From Chrysomallon squamiferum (lineage: Eukaryota > Mollusca > Gastropoda > Neomphalida > Peltospiridae), in NCBI GenBank assembly GCA_012295275.1, contig CM022678.1, positions 1,408,686 through 1,472,685 of the forward strand: 64,000 bases of DNA, in the 5' to 3' direction. This document shows, in pieces, positions 36,986 to 50,860 of this stretch (its first letter is position 1; each line of letters starts with the position of its first letter). The notes under the pieces were generated by a model. That model was not told where the DNA came from and ran no database searches. It saw only the letters and a list, made by a program, of their open reading frames with translations. A program made the position numbers and the translations under genes.

Positions 36986-38073
36986 GGGTTTTTCTTTTCT
37001 TTTCTTTTTTGTTTGACTCATTCTATTTTATTACCTGTATTAAATAACATTCTAACCTTTTTCTCACCTCACATAAAACATTTTAATTTTTTTTATTCTT
37101 AGTTTCACAATAAACAACATGCGATGAAAGGAAAATAACCAAAAAAAAAAAAAAAAAAATACAATTTATACAAACCAAATTTTATGTTTCTTTTATGGAA
37201 TTTTATTTTTCCTTTTATCATTGTTGTTGTTGTTGTTACTGTTCACTTGGTGATTGTTGTTATTTTGTTGTTTTCATTGTTTCTTATGTTGTTATTATTT
37301 TTTTTTTTAATACTATTACCTCTACCACTACTTCTGTTGTTATTATTATTGTTATATTATTTTACTGGTTTTTTTACTGTGTTATTGGTTATTATTTATT
37401 AATAGTAATCATTATTTATTTACTTACTTACTTACTTACTTATTTAATTTTTTTTTTTTTAAGAATTATTTATTTATTTATAAAGTCATTATGTGTCAGT
37501 AAGTATTTGTGTGTCTGTGTGTCTGTGTGTCTGAATATTTTAATTAATTATATCTACAGAAAGAAATTGTAAAATAAAAAATAAAACAGTTATTCATTAA
37601 ATGCTCAGTTTTTATATTCAGATTGTCTGACATGAACAATAAAAAAATAAAAAATAAAAATTATATAACAAATAGCCCCTCCCTATCTCTTCATATACAA
37701 AAATATTCTTCTTTCAAATACCATTCTTTAATTTACTAATAGTTTTTCTTCTTTTTTTTCCAACTGTTTATGTTATAAACCATTTTGTTTTAAAATGATC
37801 ATTTTTTTTAAAAATCTTAGATACTGTTCTGGCATTAGCATAACCATTATCTCCCTTTAGGAAGTTCTCTCCCTTTACTGAATTCACATTCTTGTTTGAC
37901 TGTTTTAAATTACTCAGTTATCTCGCACCTGGTCAATTTTTTTCTCTTATCTAAGTTATCCATCTTACTTAAGTTATCTCCCTTGCATGAGTTATCTCCC
38001 TTACACAAGTTTTCATCTTGGCAAACAAAGTTTTCCTGTGTACCTGAATTTTGTTTTTTACACAGCCTTAATT

Positions 38074-38340
38074 CTACCCTTTGTCTGAATTCACGTTCTT
38101 GCTCGAGTTATCTCCCTTGTCCGAGTTCTTTTTCTCCTCGGTTTCCTGCCTCTCTTTCGACCGTGCTGTCTGTGGGCGTGTCAGGGAAGCAGACGACAGG
38201 TACAGGTGAGCAATTGTTAATGAGCGACGTCTGGCAAAGCGTCTGGTAGGTTCCAAGTTTTGAACCACGATACTCTGCTTCTTCAGAGACCCTTGTTCAC
38301 AATTAACATCCGACGACTTCGATGTTTCTTTGTGATCCAT
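38074..38340 (-). other. Unassigned open segment in the large intron (possible alternative exon)
   Basis: An open reading of 88 codons begins at ATG 38340 directly after a TACTAG that could be an acceptor. The sequence is richer in G+C than the intron around it and encodes a basic, Ser-rich stretch (FARRRSLTIAHLYLSSASL) followed by a charged tail (KERQETEEKKNSDKG). In no phase does it join the flanking exons at 50861 and 33868 cleanly. Part of it overlaps copies of the TTATCTCCCTT motif, so it may be repeat-derived. No homology recognised. Confidence 0.2.
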
Positions 38341-40141
38341 CTAGTACTAGTTTCTAAAACTTACTCTTACCTATTTTTAAATCTCTACATTCTTCACTCT
38401 GTCAGAATCTGATGATTTCATCTAGTACTAGTTTCCAAATCTTACTCTTACTTAGTTTTAAATGTCTACATACTTTATGTATTAAGATTGTCAGTATCTG
38501 ATGACTTGTCTAGTACTAGTTTCCAAATCTTATCTTTGTTATTTCTTCAATCTCTACTTATTTATTTTTATTTATTCCTTACTCAAACAGCTGTGGATAT
38601 ACATACTCAAACCATCAACAATCAAAATATAATCAAATTATCATATCCTGACATAAAACAAACAATATAACACACTACTTAACATTTCACACCCTAACAA
38701 CTCCAAATATTATTCTTAATAATTTCCTTATTTATCTCCAATCTTATTGTCTTTGTCTTTTTTAAAAAATAAAAATATATACATATAAATATCTTCCTTA
38801 AATCCTACATATTCCTCAGCAATCCTCAATCCCAGTCACATATTCTGAACTAAACTGAATCCCACTAATTCAGTCTCATTCATGTCACGGTCCAATGAAC
38901 AGTCAGTGAACCAAAACTTATGTAAGTTTTATTAAGTCCCAACTCCTGTGTGAAGTACACACTCACTGATTTGAGTAAATCTCGCACACTTCTCAGTTTT
39001 ACTCACACAAAGTCCACAGGTTGTATTCCTTATTTTTATTCCTTGATTCTTCTTTATTTAAAATATGCTCCTTAAAATATCCTTTTTTCATTCCATGAAA
39101 CTCCTTATATATTTTTTTTTTTTATAAAACTCTCCTTATGTTAGTTCTCCTTGAAATTTTCTCTATCATATTCTTTATGTTCCTTCAAACTATCCTTAAA
39201 TATATTCCTTGTCCTCAAAAATCTTTTGAAATTTAGTTCTAAAAAATCTCCTGTATATTTTTAATGTTGTTTTTTTCTCCTTCAAAGTATCATTAGAGTT
39301 ATTCCTAATCTTGGAAACATTCCTTAAACAAACTGGCTCCTAAGAATCTCCTAACATTACTCCTTACATTCCTTCATACTCACAGTTCTCACCTTCTGTT
39401 CTTTTAAATGTTCTCTCTCGCTTTTTTTACTCCTTCAAATTCTCTTTAAAGTTATTCCTTCTCCTTTTGCTATTCTTCTTTCTATTACTTAATCTATTCC
39501 TTAACTCATTCCTGATTCTCCTTAATCTTATTCCATCCACTATCCTTAAACTATTCCTTAAATCGTTGCTGATTTTAGTTCAAAGGTGTCCTTTTTTTTT
39601 CCCTTTTCTTTTTGTTTCTTCACACTTTCGTGTGATCAAAGATTACACTTGCTTCTAGTTTTAAGACTTTGAGTGTTCTGTTGTAATATTTTCACATGTG
39701 TCGACTCCCAGTGAGATAGCTGTTGTATGTCACATGTAGGTCTCCTCCACTGCATTCACTAAAATATTGACTTAACCCTTTTGCCTTTCACTGCACGAAA
39801 ACTTTTTCATATACTGATCTGTCGAACAAGTGCACGCAAGACATTCATTTTATTTTTTCAAGTGTTCTCGTTATTATTAAAATCTTCTTTTCTTTTTTTT
39901 TTTTTTCTTCTGTGTGATTATTCGCCTCACAATAAACTGTTGTCCGTGTGTGAATTATTAACTCAGGTTTATTTTTAATTAGAATTTTGAAGCTGATATT
40001 CCAGTTCCAGTTTTATTTTCATTATCATTTTTTTTTTTTTTTTATTATTATTATTATTATGATTTTTTTTCTTCTTCTTCTTCTTCAACAAGTGCTCCCA
40101 AGACATTTTTCATAACACAGCAAAATGTTGCAAGTGACACA

Positions 40142-41030
40142 GTAACCATGGCAACAACTTATGACATTGAGTCACAGTTTATTATTATTATTATTATTAT
40201 GTTGTTGTTGTTGTTGTTGTTGTTCTGTTTACTTGGTCCTGGTGATTATACTGAATTAATGCTCCAGAACAAAGGAACTGTTATAGTGATCAGGTAACCA
40301 TAGCAACAATTTCCGTGACCAAAAAAATAAATTTCACAGTGTGTCCTTCCACTGTATAAGATGTTGTTTGTTTGTTTGTTTGTTTGTTTGATTGTTTGTT
40401 TGTTTGTTTGCTTGTTTGTTTGTTGTTGTTGGTTTTTTTTTTTTTTTTTTTTTTAATGGCTTTTACCACAGGATGGATAATAAAATTGCAAGAAACATCG
40501 AATCAGCTTTTTTTCCCATTCATCAAAAAGAGAATGGATAGAAAAATCCATGAAAATCTTTGATGATAATAAACGTCACAGGTGATCAGTAACCATGACA
40601 ACAGTGTTTTGTAATCCACCAAGATTTAGCCAAATTACAACATAATGTCCAAGTTTTTTCAGTGACAAAATATAAAATAAAAATATTTAAAAAAAATAAT
40701 AAAAAAAATAGTTAAATAAATAATGGATCTGTAACCATGACAACAGCCAAGCCAGTCTTTATTCTATCTTTCCCTTGTCCCATTCATGACATGAAAACTC
40801 AATGTCCGAATGTCCAGCATCTGTCCCACACAGAAATTTAACACACAGGTAAGTAACACAAACTCGTTATCTCATTTCACTCGACATGAAAGTAAAATCG
40901 TATCTTATGTCAACATTAGAAAAGTAAAACAGATGTGTGTGTGTCACTTCATAGCAAGCAGCAAGAACAACGTTGCATAAGTCAGCTGACAGGTCAATAA
41001 GGTATTCACTTATCGGTTGCTATTGGCAAC
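40142..41030. promoter_or_regulatory. Cluster of five RFX X-box motifs in the large intron
   Basis: GTAACCATGGCAAC (40142-40155), GTAACCATAGCAAC (40294-40307), GTAACCATGACAAC (40589-40602 and 40731-40744) and GTTGCTATTGGCAAC (41016-41030) all fit the X-box form of two half-sites with a 2-3-base spacer. X-boxes bind RFX factors that drive ciliary genes, consistent with the host gene family. The first four share flanking similarity and may descend from a repeated unit. Confidence 0.5.
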
Positions 41031-41138
41031 TGACTGAACCTTGAGGTGTGGTTATTTGCTGCTGATACGATCTGCTGCTAATGGTCGAGTGTCTGATAAA
41101 AATCAAGAGCTTTAAAGTCCCGCGACCACTTCACAGTT

Positions 41139-41570
41139 TTGTTTGTTTGTCTGTGTGTGTGTTTTATACTGTCTGTGTGTGTGTTTTATACTGTCTGTGT
41201 GTGTGTCATACACTGTCTGTGTGTGTGTCATACACTGTCTGTGTGTATGTTTTATACTGTCTGTGTGTGTGTCATACACTGTCTGTGTGTGTGTCATACA
41301 CTGTCTGTGTGTATGTTTTATACTGTCTGTGTGTGTGTTTTATACTGTCTGTGTGTGTGTCATACACTGTCTGTGTGTGTGTCATATACTGTCTGTGTGT
41401 GTGTCATAAACTGTTCATACACTGTCTGTGTGTGACAGGTGTATGTTTTATACTGTCTGTGTGTGTGTTTTATACTGTTCAGTGTGTCCATACACTGTCT
41501 GTGTTTATACTGTCTGTGTGTGTGTCATAAATGTGCTGTGTGTGTGTCATACACTGTCTGTGTGTAATAC
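41139..41570 (+). repeat. Minisatellite, about 23-24-base unit (TGTCTGTGTGTGTG + TTTATAC/TCATACAC)
   Basis: Two unit classes alternate, differing in the GTTTTATACTG or GTCATACACTG tail. About 17 copies, becoming irregular after 41410. Confidence 0.85.
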
Positions 41571-41689
41571 AGGTGTGTTATTTGTCTGTATATTTGTTAT
41601 ATTGTCTGTAAGGCAGTTGTGTTGTGTACATGTTCCATTGTCTGCAAAAATGTTCAGGTACAGACAGGTATTCTGCAGTCTGTTCAGCT

Positions 41690-42100
41690 GTCCAGGTATT
41701 TAGGCACTGCATAAATGTGCAGGTAAAAACAGGTATTCTAAGCTGAGTTCAGGCATCCAGGTATACTTAATTAAACATACAGAGAGGTACAGTCCATACA
41801 GATATACTCCATTCAGGTGTTTATAATCCATCAGGTGTACACAGTATCTTATAATCCACACAGGTGTATACAGGTACATTATCTTCAATACAGGTGTACA
41901 CAGGTAATTTATAATCCATACAGGCACATTGAAGTATTTTAAATTCCACACAGGTGAAAACTGGTATTTTATAATCCATACAGGTATAACCAATATTTCA
42001 TAATCCGTACAGGTGTGTAAAATAATTTATAATCCATACAGGTAAATCGAACATTTTATAATCCATACAGTGAAGTATTTTACACATTAAACAGATATAC
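41690..42100 (+). repeat. Diverged tandem array (TATAATCCATACAGGTGTA)
   Basis: About ten units of roughly 35-45 bases, each with TTTATAATCCATACAGG. Spacers vary. No coding potential seen. Confidence 0.75.
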
Positions 42101-42344
42101 ACAGGTAGATTGGCAGGTGTTTTTTGTTTTCTTTCTGCATGTGTGTTAATAAAGTGATCTGTAAAGCCTGACTAGGAAATTAGATAGAAATTAATACAAC
42201 TATTAATAATCCAGAGTCTTTTTTTCTTTCTCTTTTTCATGTTAATTCTTGCTCAGGTCGATTGGTTGGGACCGAGGTAAAGTGAGAAGCTCTATAAATC
42301 ACTTCACACTGCCCTCGGAAACATGAAAGTGAACTTGTTTGTTA

Positions 42345-42860
42345 ACAGCAGGGTAAAGTGCCGCAAAGAACCGCAATGAACTTAAACGAGCGGAGCATGT
42401 CTTGTGACCATTTCTGTATTGCCTGCCTCATAGAGATAGTGTAAAATATTATAAAGAACCACAATGCACTGAAATGAACAGAGAATATCGTATATTTTTT
42501 TTCTATATTATGCACTAGATATAGTCCTAGTAAAATACCACAAAGAACCGCAAAGGACTGAAATGAATGAAGTACCTATTTCTGAACTGCGCGCTAGACA
42601 CAGAAATTGTAAAGTAAGTACCATAATAAACTGCAAAGCACTGATCTGAATAAAGCACATCTTTAATCTTTTCTGTACAACATGCTGGATATAGAAATTG
42701 TAAAGTACCACAAAGAACCACAAACTACCCCAATGCACTAAAATGAATAGACCCACATATTACAATCATTTCTCTATTACCCAATAACTACAAAATTGTA
42801 AAATGACCGCAAACAACCGCAAAGTACCACAATGCACTGAAAAGGACACAACACAACTTA
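42345..42860 (+). repeat. Diverged tandem array (ACCACAAAGAACCGCAAW)
   Basis: About six units of 80-105 bases carry GTAAAGTACCACAAAGAACC and GCACTGAAATGAA. Units are degraded by substitutions. Confidence 0.7.
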
Positions 42861-43334
42861 AAGGAGGTATTATTTGTGTATTGACAAAGGAGTTTTTGAG
42901 AAAAGAATGCTATTAATACTGAGCGTGTTAATGATGTGTTTATTGAAGATTTGTTTACTCTGAGAAAGAACCCAGCTTTGTGGAGTGACACCTGTGTATA
43001 ATGATGTCCTCAGTTGTGTAAATAGTTCACTGAGTAAAGTTGTAGGTGTTTGTATGTGTGTGTGTGTGTGTGTGTGTGTCTGTCTGTCTGTCCTTATTTG
43101 GCTGTTTATTTGTTTATTCTATTTTATTTATTTATGTATTACTTTATTTATTTATTTATTTTATTTATTTATTTATTTTTATTTATTTATTTATTATATT
43201 TATTTATTTATTTACTTCTGCTTTAATTAATTGTGTTACTTACTGAAGTTATATACAAACATAATTTTTTTACAAGCTGTAATAAATATTAAATAGACAT
43301 GTTAAGATATCTAATTATAAACAAAATTTTTTGC

Positions 43335-43640
43335 TTATTAAAGTATCAAAGTATAGTAATAAATATTAAAAGTATCTACATGTTAAAAACACTAATATAT
43401 ATATTAAAGTATCAAAGTATAGTAGTGAAAAAATACTAATAGTAAGTGTTTATTAAAGTATCTAAGTATAGTAGTGAAAAAACACTAATAGTAAGTGCTT
43501 ATTAAAGTATCTAAGTATAGTAGTGAAAAAACACTAATAGTAAGTGCTTATTAAAGTATCAAAGTATAGTATCAAAGAAACACTATAGTAAGTGCATATT
43601 AAAGCATCTAACTATAGTAGTGAAAGAAATACTAACAGTA
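43335..43640 (+). repeat. Tandem array of about 50-60-base units (AAAGTATCTAAGTATAGTAG)
   Basis: Five to six copies of a unit with AGTATAGTAGTGAAAAAACA and CTAATAGTAAGTGCTTATTA. The middle copies are nearly identical. Confidence 0.8.
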
Positions 43641-44188
43641 AGTAACTAACTGTAAACAAAATAAAACAAAACCACACACATGACAACAGCAACCATGTAA
43701 ACATTTTAACAGTCAACAAATGTAAACATTCCAGAAATTAATTATTTTTCATCATTAAAAAGACATTAAACCTTGATTCATGATCTATTAAAAACTAACA
43801 AAAAAAAAAGAAAATGATTTATTTGGCACAGATATTTTTCAATCCATGTAAAATGTACCATGGCCTCCATATAAATGAACTCAGCTTTAACCAATCAAAT
43901 TGCAGCTAACAAAACGTATGACAAAATGAGGTATATTAACTTTGTACGAATGTGAATATCTGTTTGTATTTGTATACTTGTTTCTAGACAACATATATAT
44001 ACATTTGATAAAGAAAATTAAGGGGTAGAGTAAGACAGATATCACACCAGTGTGAAATACGAATTTAACTAAATTAAAAGTGGTTTAAGTAGATAAGTCA
44101 CTGATGTCAAGAAAGAAAAAAAAAAATAAAATATGATTTGTTGCTTGTTGACTTGTTAAGTCTTATCAGTGTGAATAGAAAGATCAAA

Positions 44189-44230
<42 letters not shown>

Positions 44231-44709
44231 AGAATGAGTAACAGAGGATCATAGAGGGAATGAGAGGAAAGAGGAGAGAGAAAAAATAGCAGAAAGAAAT
44301 GGAGAAAAGATAGAATGAATGAGAAAAGAAAAAAAAAAAAAAAGAAAAAAAAAAAAAAGAGAAAATAAATAAATAAAATAAAATAAATAAATAATACAAG
44401 TTTAAAAATATATAAAAAACAAAAAAACAACAACACAGAAAAACAAAAAAAATAATAATGTCCCAAAAAAAAAAAAAAGAAAGAAATGAGATCATTTTTT
44501 GTTTGTCTACCTGCACAAATTAACACAAACTAATAGCAGACTTTCCAGTAACAGCAAACCTGAGTCTAAACATGTACTGTGCTGTCAGTTTTTTCACCCC
44601 CGCACCACCCCACACAGAGATTTAATTACTCTGAGCTGCTCTGGAAGAGGAAAGACCAGTGAAAGCAGAAATCATTTCTAGATTATGGAGACTGATGGGA
44701 GACTCAGGT

Positions 44710-45090
44710 AAAAGTGTTTATAACAGTCACAAAGTGATCAATGGGGAAAAAAAAAAAAAAAAATTCACTTATCAAAAAGTGATTGATAGAAAAAATGTAA
44801 TTCTGAAAACTTGATCAATAATTTTTTTTGAACTATCATAAAGTGACTGATGGAAAAACAGAGCTATCAAAAAGTGATCAATGGAAAAAAAATTGTACAA
44901 TGAAGTAAATTGTGAACAGTCAAAAAGTTACTGATACATTTTTTGAACTTAATAAAAGTGATGGATAAAAAATTTTGAACTTTCAAAAAGTGATCAATGG
45001 AAATTTTGAGAACTGTCATAAAGTGATTGAAGAACTGTTTTGGAACTGTTCCAAAATGAACAATGAACAATGTCTGAACAGTTGTCAGAA
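44710..45090 (+). repeat. Diverged array (CAAAAAGTGATCAATGGAAA)
   Basis: About eight units of 35-50 bases around AAAGTGAYYGATGGAAAAA. Spacing is irregular. Confidence 0.65.
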
Positions 45091-46081
45091 AGTGACTTTC
45101 GTCTGAAAAGATTTACAGAGCAGTTAAAACTGTCTCTGACAGGCTGCAGTTCACAGGTTCAACACACACCATTACCCAGCCACGCTCCAGTGACTTACTA
45201 CAACTACAACAACAACAGGTGATACCAGTGTTATGTCACAGGCAGACATTTAAACAGATCTCAGTGTGAATGGAAATGTTTTCAGTTCAAGGGAAAATTC
45301 TGTGAATTTAATTTTCTTTGGAGAACTTTATAATAAATTAGTTTAAATTTTGTAGGACATACATATATACATACTTAGAGATGTACATACATTCATACAC
45401 ACAGACACACACACACACACATACACACATACAGAAACACACACACATATACATAATTAGTCTGGAAAAATAAACTAATTTTCTCATGAAATGAAATAAA
45501 AATACTAATTATTTACAACTGTCTTTGAAGAAAATAATAATTAAAAACAAAAATCCATTTAAAACCACTGATTAAATAATTATAAAGTACTTAATCCCTT
45601 TAAATGTTGTGCTAACTAATCCAAACTGAAGAAAGTCACCTGTTAAAATTTTTAATTAATTTAGAATTGTGTCATACAGAATCCAGATATTAAATAAATG
45701 AAATCCATTATTGAAAAACTGATTATGAAATAATATAAATCCAGCACTCAAGATCCAGGGTACAAAATCCATCAGTTACATAATTTAATTATCTCAGTAT
45801 TAAATATAAAAAAATCCACTCAAACTGCAGTGTAAAAATCCAGCTGTTAATGAAAACCCAAGTCACAAAATCCACTTACAAATTTCACTTATCAAACAAA
45901 GTAAACAAAACCAATGAGTAACTGATAAAAATACAACAAGTTTTATTTTTAATTTTTTAACTATGCACGTGTACATAATTCAGCTATCAAAATACAAGTA
46001 ATAAATAAAAATAATTATTTCTATAGAATCAAATTTATGAATTATTAGATAACAAAAATTCAGTTCTTAAATCCAATTTAA

Positions 46082-46136
<55 letters not shown>

Positions 46137-47187
46137 TAATAACAACAATAACAATAACAAAAATAACAACAATAACAATAACTATAAAAACTATAATAAA
46201 TTAAAAAAAAAAAAAATATATAACGATTAAACAACAACAAAAAATAATAATAATAATAATACAAAATAAAACACCCGTTTATCATAAGCAATTATTAATA
46301 TTTTAAAATTTTTTAAAAATAATATTAATTTTTTTTTTAATGATATCTACTTATTAGAAAGGAATAAATACAGAAAGAATTTTTCATAAAATTACTAACA
46401 TTTTTTTAAACATTATTTAACACAAAATTAAATTTCACACTCTTCATATGAATGAAGTTACTATTATTTCTTTTAATGAAAATTTCAATAAAATAATTTT
46501 AAAAATTCAGAAAAAATTGTTAATAAATATAAAACCCCACCTTTTCATGAAATCCATGCAACACTGAATTAAAATCCATCACTGGATGAAATCCACACAC
46601 TTTAGATTCAAAAACCAAATTTCCACACAAAAAATCTCACAAATTAAATTTTAAAAAAATCCACATTTTATGAAAAAAACAACTAAATCCAGTATATATA
46701 TATACAGCTTAACAATGAATAAAAAACCGGTGTACAAACTTCCAATACATCGACACAGCAAAACTCGACTGGTACCGAACGAACACTTAGAACCTGCTTG
46801 TTCATTAACAACAACACCAACCACAGCAATGTTTACTCACTGTTAATCAAAGTCCACGCTGTCATCGTTGTAATCTACTCACTTTCTGTGTGTTCTCGGT
46901 TTATTCTTTTGTTGACACAGTAAACTTTGTTTGCCCTTTTTGAGAAAATTTCTAAAGAACGAGAACTTTGATTTGTCACCCAGTGATTGTAAACCAAACA
47001 ATACACGAATCGGTTTCACTTTTTTTTTTTACAGATTAAGTCACACGTGAAAACACTGAGATTAGAGAACATTAGACCACGTTTCAGTGTAAACAGCTTT
47101 CAGAGGTGCTTTTTAGAAATTGTACAGAACTTCTGTTACTTTGTTGTTGCTTTTGTTATTATTATTATTGTTTTTTCATATATACAG

Positions 47188-47229
<42 letters not shown>

Positions 47230-47511
47230 CATTTATAATAATAATAATAATTATTATTATTGTTATTATCAGTTATTATTATTATTATTATTATTGTTAT
47301 TGTTATTGTTATTTATGAATTTATTAACGTAATAATTTGAGAATTATTTATTTATTTATATTATTATTAATTGTTTATATATTTTATTATAATTTTTAAT
47401 GAAAAAGCATGTTTTTCTTGCTTACTTATTTAATTTATAATAATAGAAATATTACTATTATTTTAGTTTTTTTAGTTTATATTTTAGTTTATTTTATTAT
47501 TATTATTATTA

Positions 47512-47545
<34 letters not shown>

Positions 47546-47767
47546 AATTATTTTATTTTTATTTTATTTTATTTTCTAATGCAAAAAAAAAAACAAATTA
47601 ACTAGTTATGTAAAAATCAATGAAATAAAAACAAAATAAAATAATAAAGAAATTAATTAATAATAATAATTAAAGAAAGTAAATTAAATGAATTAATTAG
47701 TTCACTAATTTTTTTGTTTTGTTTCTTGGATTATTATTATTATTTTAAATTCAACAAATTTTAATAA

Positions 47768-47798
<31 letters not shown>

Positions 47799-48309
47799 AC
47801 AATTTCAAGTAAAATATAACAATTTGTTTTTAATTTTTTTTCTCATCTTGAGCTTGATATTATTTAAGCAACAACAAAAAAGAGAAAAAAATAAAGACAA
47901 AATAAATACTTAAAAAATATTACTATATATATGTCTCAGTATTATGTATATTATGCTAGTATAGAGATTAATAACAGATTTTATTATTTCATTATTTATA
48001 ACACCTCTTAAGCATGTAATCTCAACACGTAACAATTGGTTTCTACAGCCTGGGTCTTATTCAAATGACTTAATAAGATTGAGTCATCAGTGTATTTTCT
48101 TGCTTGAACATTAATAAGATTATGAAACTAAATACATGCACTCAACAAACCATTCTGTTATGTTAAAGCAAATTTACAACAATGAGATCGCTCATGTGAA
48201 AATAAGTAAGTAAATAAACATTTTAAAAAGATAATTAATTTTAAAAAAAAAATGGGTGTTCATTTTTTTATAAAACATTTTGGCACTAAAACTAAAACTA
48301 AAAACTGCT

Positions 48310-48475
48310 CAAAACTGCTTAACCTGTCTATTAAGGACATTCTAATGACCAGACAAAAGTGGTTGTAATACACAAGTGGTTGTTTTACTGAGTTAACATA
48401 TAAAAGAATATACTTATAAGGAATCTTAAAGTGGCCATTATAGACAGGTGGTTGATAAACAAAGGTTTCATTGCA
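48310..48475. repeat. Dispersed repeat copy A (AAGTGGCCATTATAGACAGG)
   Basis: Contains CCTGTCTATTAAGGACATT and, about 130 bases later, its inverted form AAAGTGGCCATTATAGACAGG. Related sequence recurs at 59307-59370 and nowhere else seen. The inverted ends suggest a short foldback element. Confidence 0.4.
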
Positions 48476-48854
48476 TTTTTAATCCATAAAAATATTATAA
48501 CTTGAACAAATTATTAAAGTGATATATGTGGAAAAAATTCAGTACGAACAACAAGAAATGTTTTGCAGGTACAGGCTGATTTTTCAAGTCATACAAGGTG
48601 TATGATTTCCAACAGTTAATACTGACTTAAATATATAAGTATACAGGTATTTAAACATTACAATAGACAGATTTACAATTCACCTAACAAATCCTTTCTT
48701 GTCTGCTGGTTTACAATATGAAATATTCTGAAACTGTGAAAATAATCAAGGATGAGACATCTTAAATCACAGTTTAAAAAAAATTCTACAACTGAAGTAA
48801 ACAAGAAATAAATAATTCCTGATATTAAATATATAAAATGACTGAATATAAAAA

Positions 48855-48915
<61 letters not shown>

Positions 48916-49023
48916 AAATGTTGGAGCAATAGACAGGTAGAAACAGGTATTATTAAAAAATAAAATAAAAACTGAAAACATATTAATAAATAAAATAATA
49001 TTCATAATTCTAAAAATAAACTC

Positions 49024-49072
<49 letters not shown>

Positions 49073-49737
49073 TAAATAATAAATAAATAAATATTACATT
49101 ACAGATTGTTTAATATATAAACTCATAGAATGAAAAATATAATTAAAAAAAAAACAAAAATAAAAAAAAAAAAAAACACCTAAGTATACTCATGTATATA
49201 AATAATGGAATTTAAAAAAATAAATAAAAAAGCAACATAAAAATAGAGATAATCTTGTGCACAAATAAGTGAATGAAAATAATTGTTGTTAGATAAATAT
49301 ATAAATAACTGAGATAATTATTAATCAAATAAAAACCATTCTGACAGATCACACCATGTATATATATATAGTTTATCACACTGTTGTTTAAAACACAGTG
49401 GTATCCTATATCAGGCATGACTAAATTAAATAATTTGATACTGTTAATAGAACTGAATTTTCTGATTATAAATAGTTATTAACTATGGTTTTGTCAAAAT
49501 AGATTTTTTTTTTGATTTTTATGTTGGTCAATTGCTATTATTATCTGACTGTTATTTGTTTTCTTGAATTTGGTTTGTTTATTTAATTTATTATTAATAT
49601 GTTATTATATTTTTTTTGAATCAGAATAGAATTTGTATATCGGTGAAATAATTTTTTTTAGATGCCAGAAAAAATAAATTAATTATATGTTTATTTCATC
49701 TAGCATATTTTTTAAATATATATATATATTTATAGAC

Positions 49738-49835
49738 AGTGGTACCTTGACTTACAAGTTTAATTTGTTCCATGATTGAGCTTGTATCTCAATTTGCTCG
49801 TATATCAAATCAATTTTCCAACTGAAATTAAGTGA
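49738..49835 (+). repeat. Probable dispersed repeat with internal direct repeats
   Basis: Starts GTGGTACCTTGACTTACAAG and contains two related units, GCTTGTATCTCAAT and GCTCGTATATCAAAT. I recall similar sequence as a common dispersed repeat in invertebrate genomes, but cannot confirm it here. It lies within intron 1 side DNA between 41.7 and 50.8 kb. Confidence 0.4.
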
Positions 49836-50424
49836 ACTACCATTAATCCATTAAAAATCTTTTTTTTTTTTTTGTTCCAAATAAGTCCCCACTGCAAAAA
49901 CCACAACATAACAGAGATTCTTCAACGATGAGGTAACCAAGTGAAGTAAAGAAAAATGAGGGAGAAATGAGGAGAGACAGACAGAAAGAGAAATAGAAAT
50001 AGACAGAGAGAGAGAGATAAGAGAAATAGAGATAGAGGAGATAATTATATAAAATTAATGAAAATTTATTTTATCTCAAACTTGAAATATTGAAAAATCA
50101 GAACTTGTATAAAAATATTTGGTAAACCTGTGACATGTGAACTTCTGATAAACAAGAATTATTAACATTTTCACTTGTCTGTTTCTGTTTTTATTAAAGT
50201 TTGTTCAGAAATGTTCTCACATGTTTTATGTACTAAGACTGTCACTCAGAGAATTACACAGTGCAATATGAAGCCACACACAGAACAGTCTAGAAAGAGG
50301 AACAGTTCAAAGTGTGACAGTTTCAGTGAAATACTGTAACTCTAGTTTCACTTACAAACAATAACTGTTTAAAATGTCTAACACAGTTTTCACTGGACTA
50401 TCCACAGTTTTATCAATGCTGGAA

Positions 50425-50540
50425 TCATGGATGGATGAGTGATGAATTGATGGATGTATGAATAATGGATGGATGATGGATGTACAGATGAATGAACAGA
50501 TGTATGGAACGACAGATGGATGAATGTTTGGATGTGTTAC
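50425..50540 (+). repeat. GATG-rich minisatellite
   Basis: Runs of GGATGGATGA, GATGTATGAA and GATGAATGAA. Diverged tetranucleotide origin. Confidence 0.75.
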
Positions 50541-50860
50541 ATATTTTTTATAATTAATTACAAACAGATTTATACTAACTTACCTGCAAAATTTCTCTTT
50601 ATGGTGACAATAAATGTCAACATCATCATAAAATAAATTAGGACATTTTCACACACATATGTGTGTGTGTGTATACATGTGTGTATGTGTTTATAAAAAG
50701 AAAACGTAACACACACACACACACACACACACAGATCTGTACACACACAGATAAACACACACAGATACACACACACAGACACAGAAACACACACACACAG
50801 ACACACACACAGATAAACACACACACACACACACACAGAGTAGTTAAAACAAACACTCAC

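Larger units (their letters stand above)
33869..50860. other. 17-kb intron with repeats and regulatory-looking islands
   Basis: Holds the minisatellites of 36.5-37, 41.1-45.1 kb, a C/T-rich stretch (38.4-39.65 kb) with recurrent TCCTTAAA, an AAATCCA-rich stretch (45.6-46.7 kb), (TAA)n arrays at 46.08 and 49.02 kb, (TG)n at 47.19 and 48.86 kb, and the X-box cluster. No secure exon. Confidence 0.6.

Noticed and set aside
42262-42360. Plus-strand ATTGG, TATAAA and a short ATG frame reaching a GTAAAG
   Set aside because: Spacing is promoter-like but the frame is ten codons and no following exon was found.
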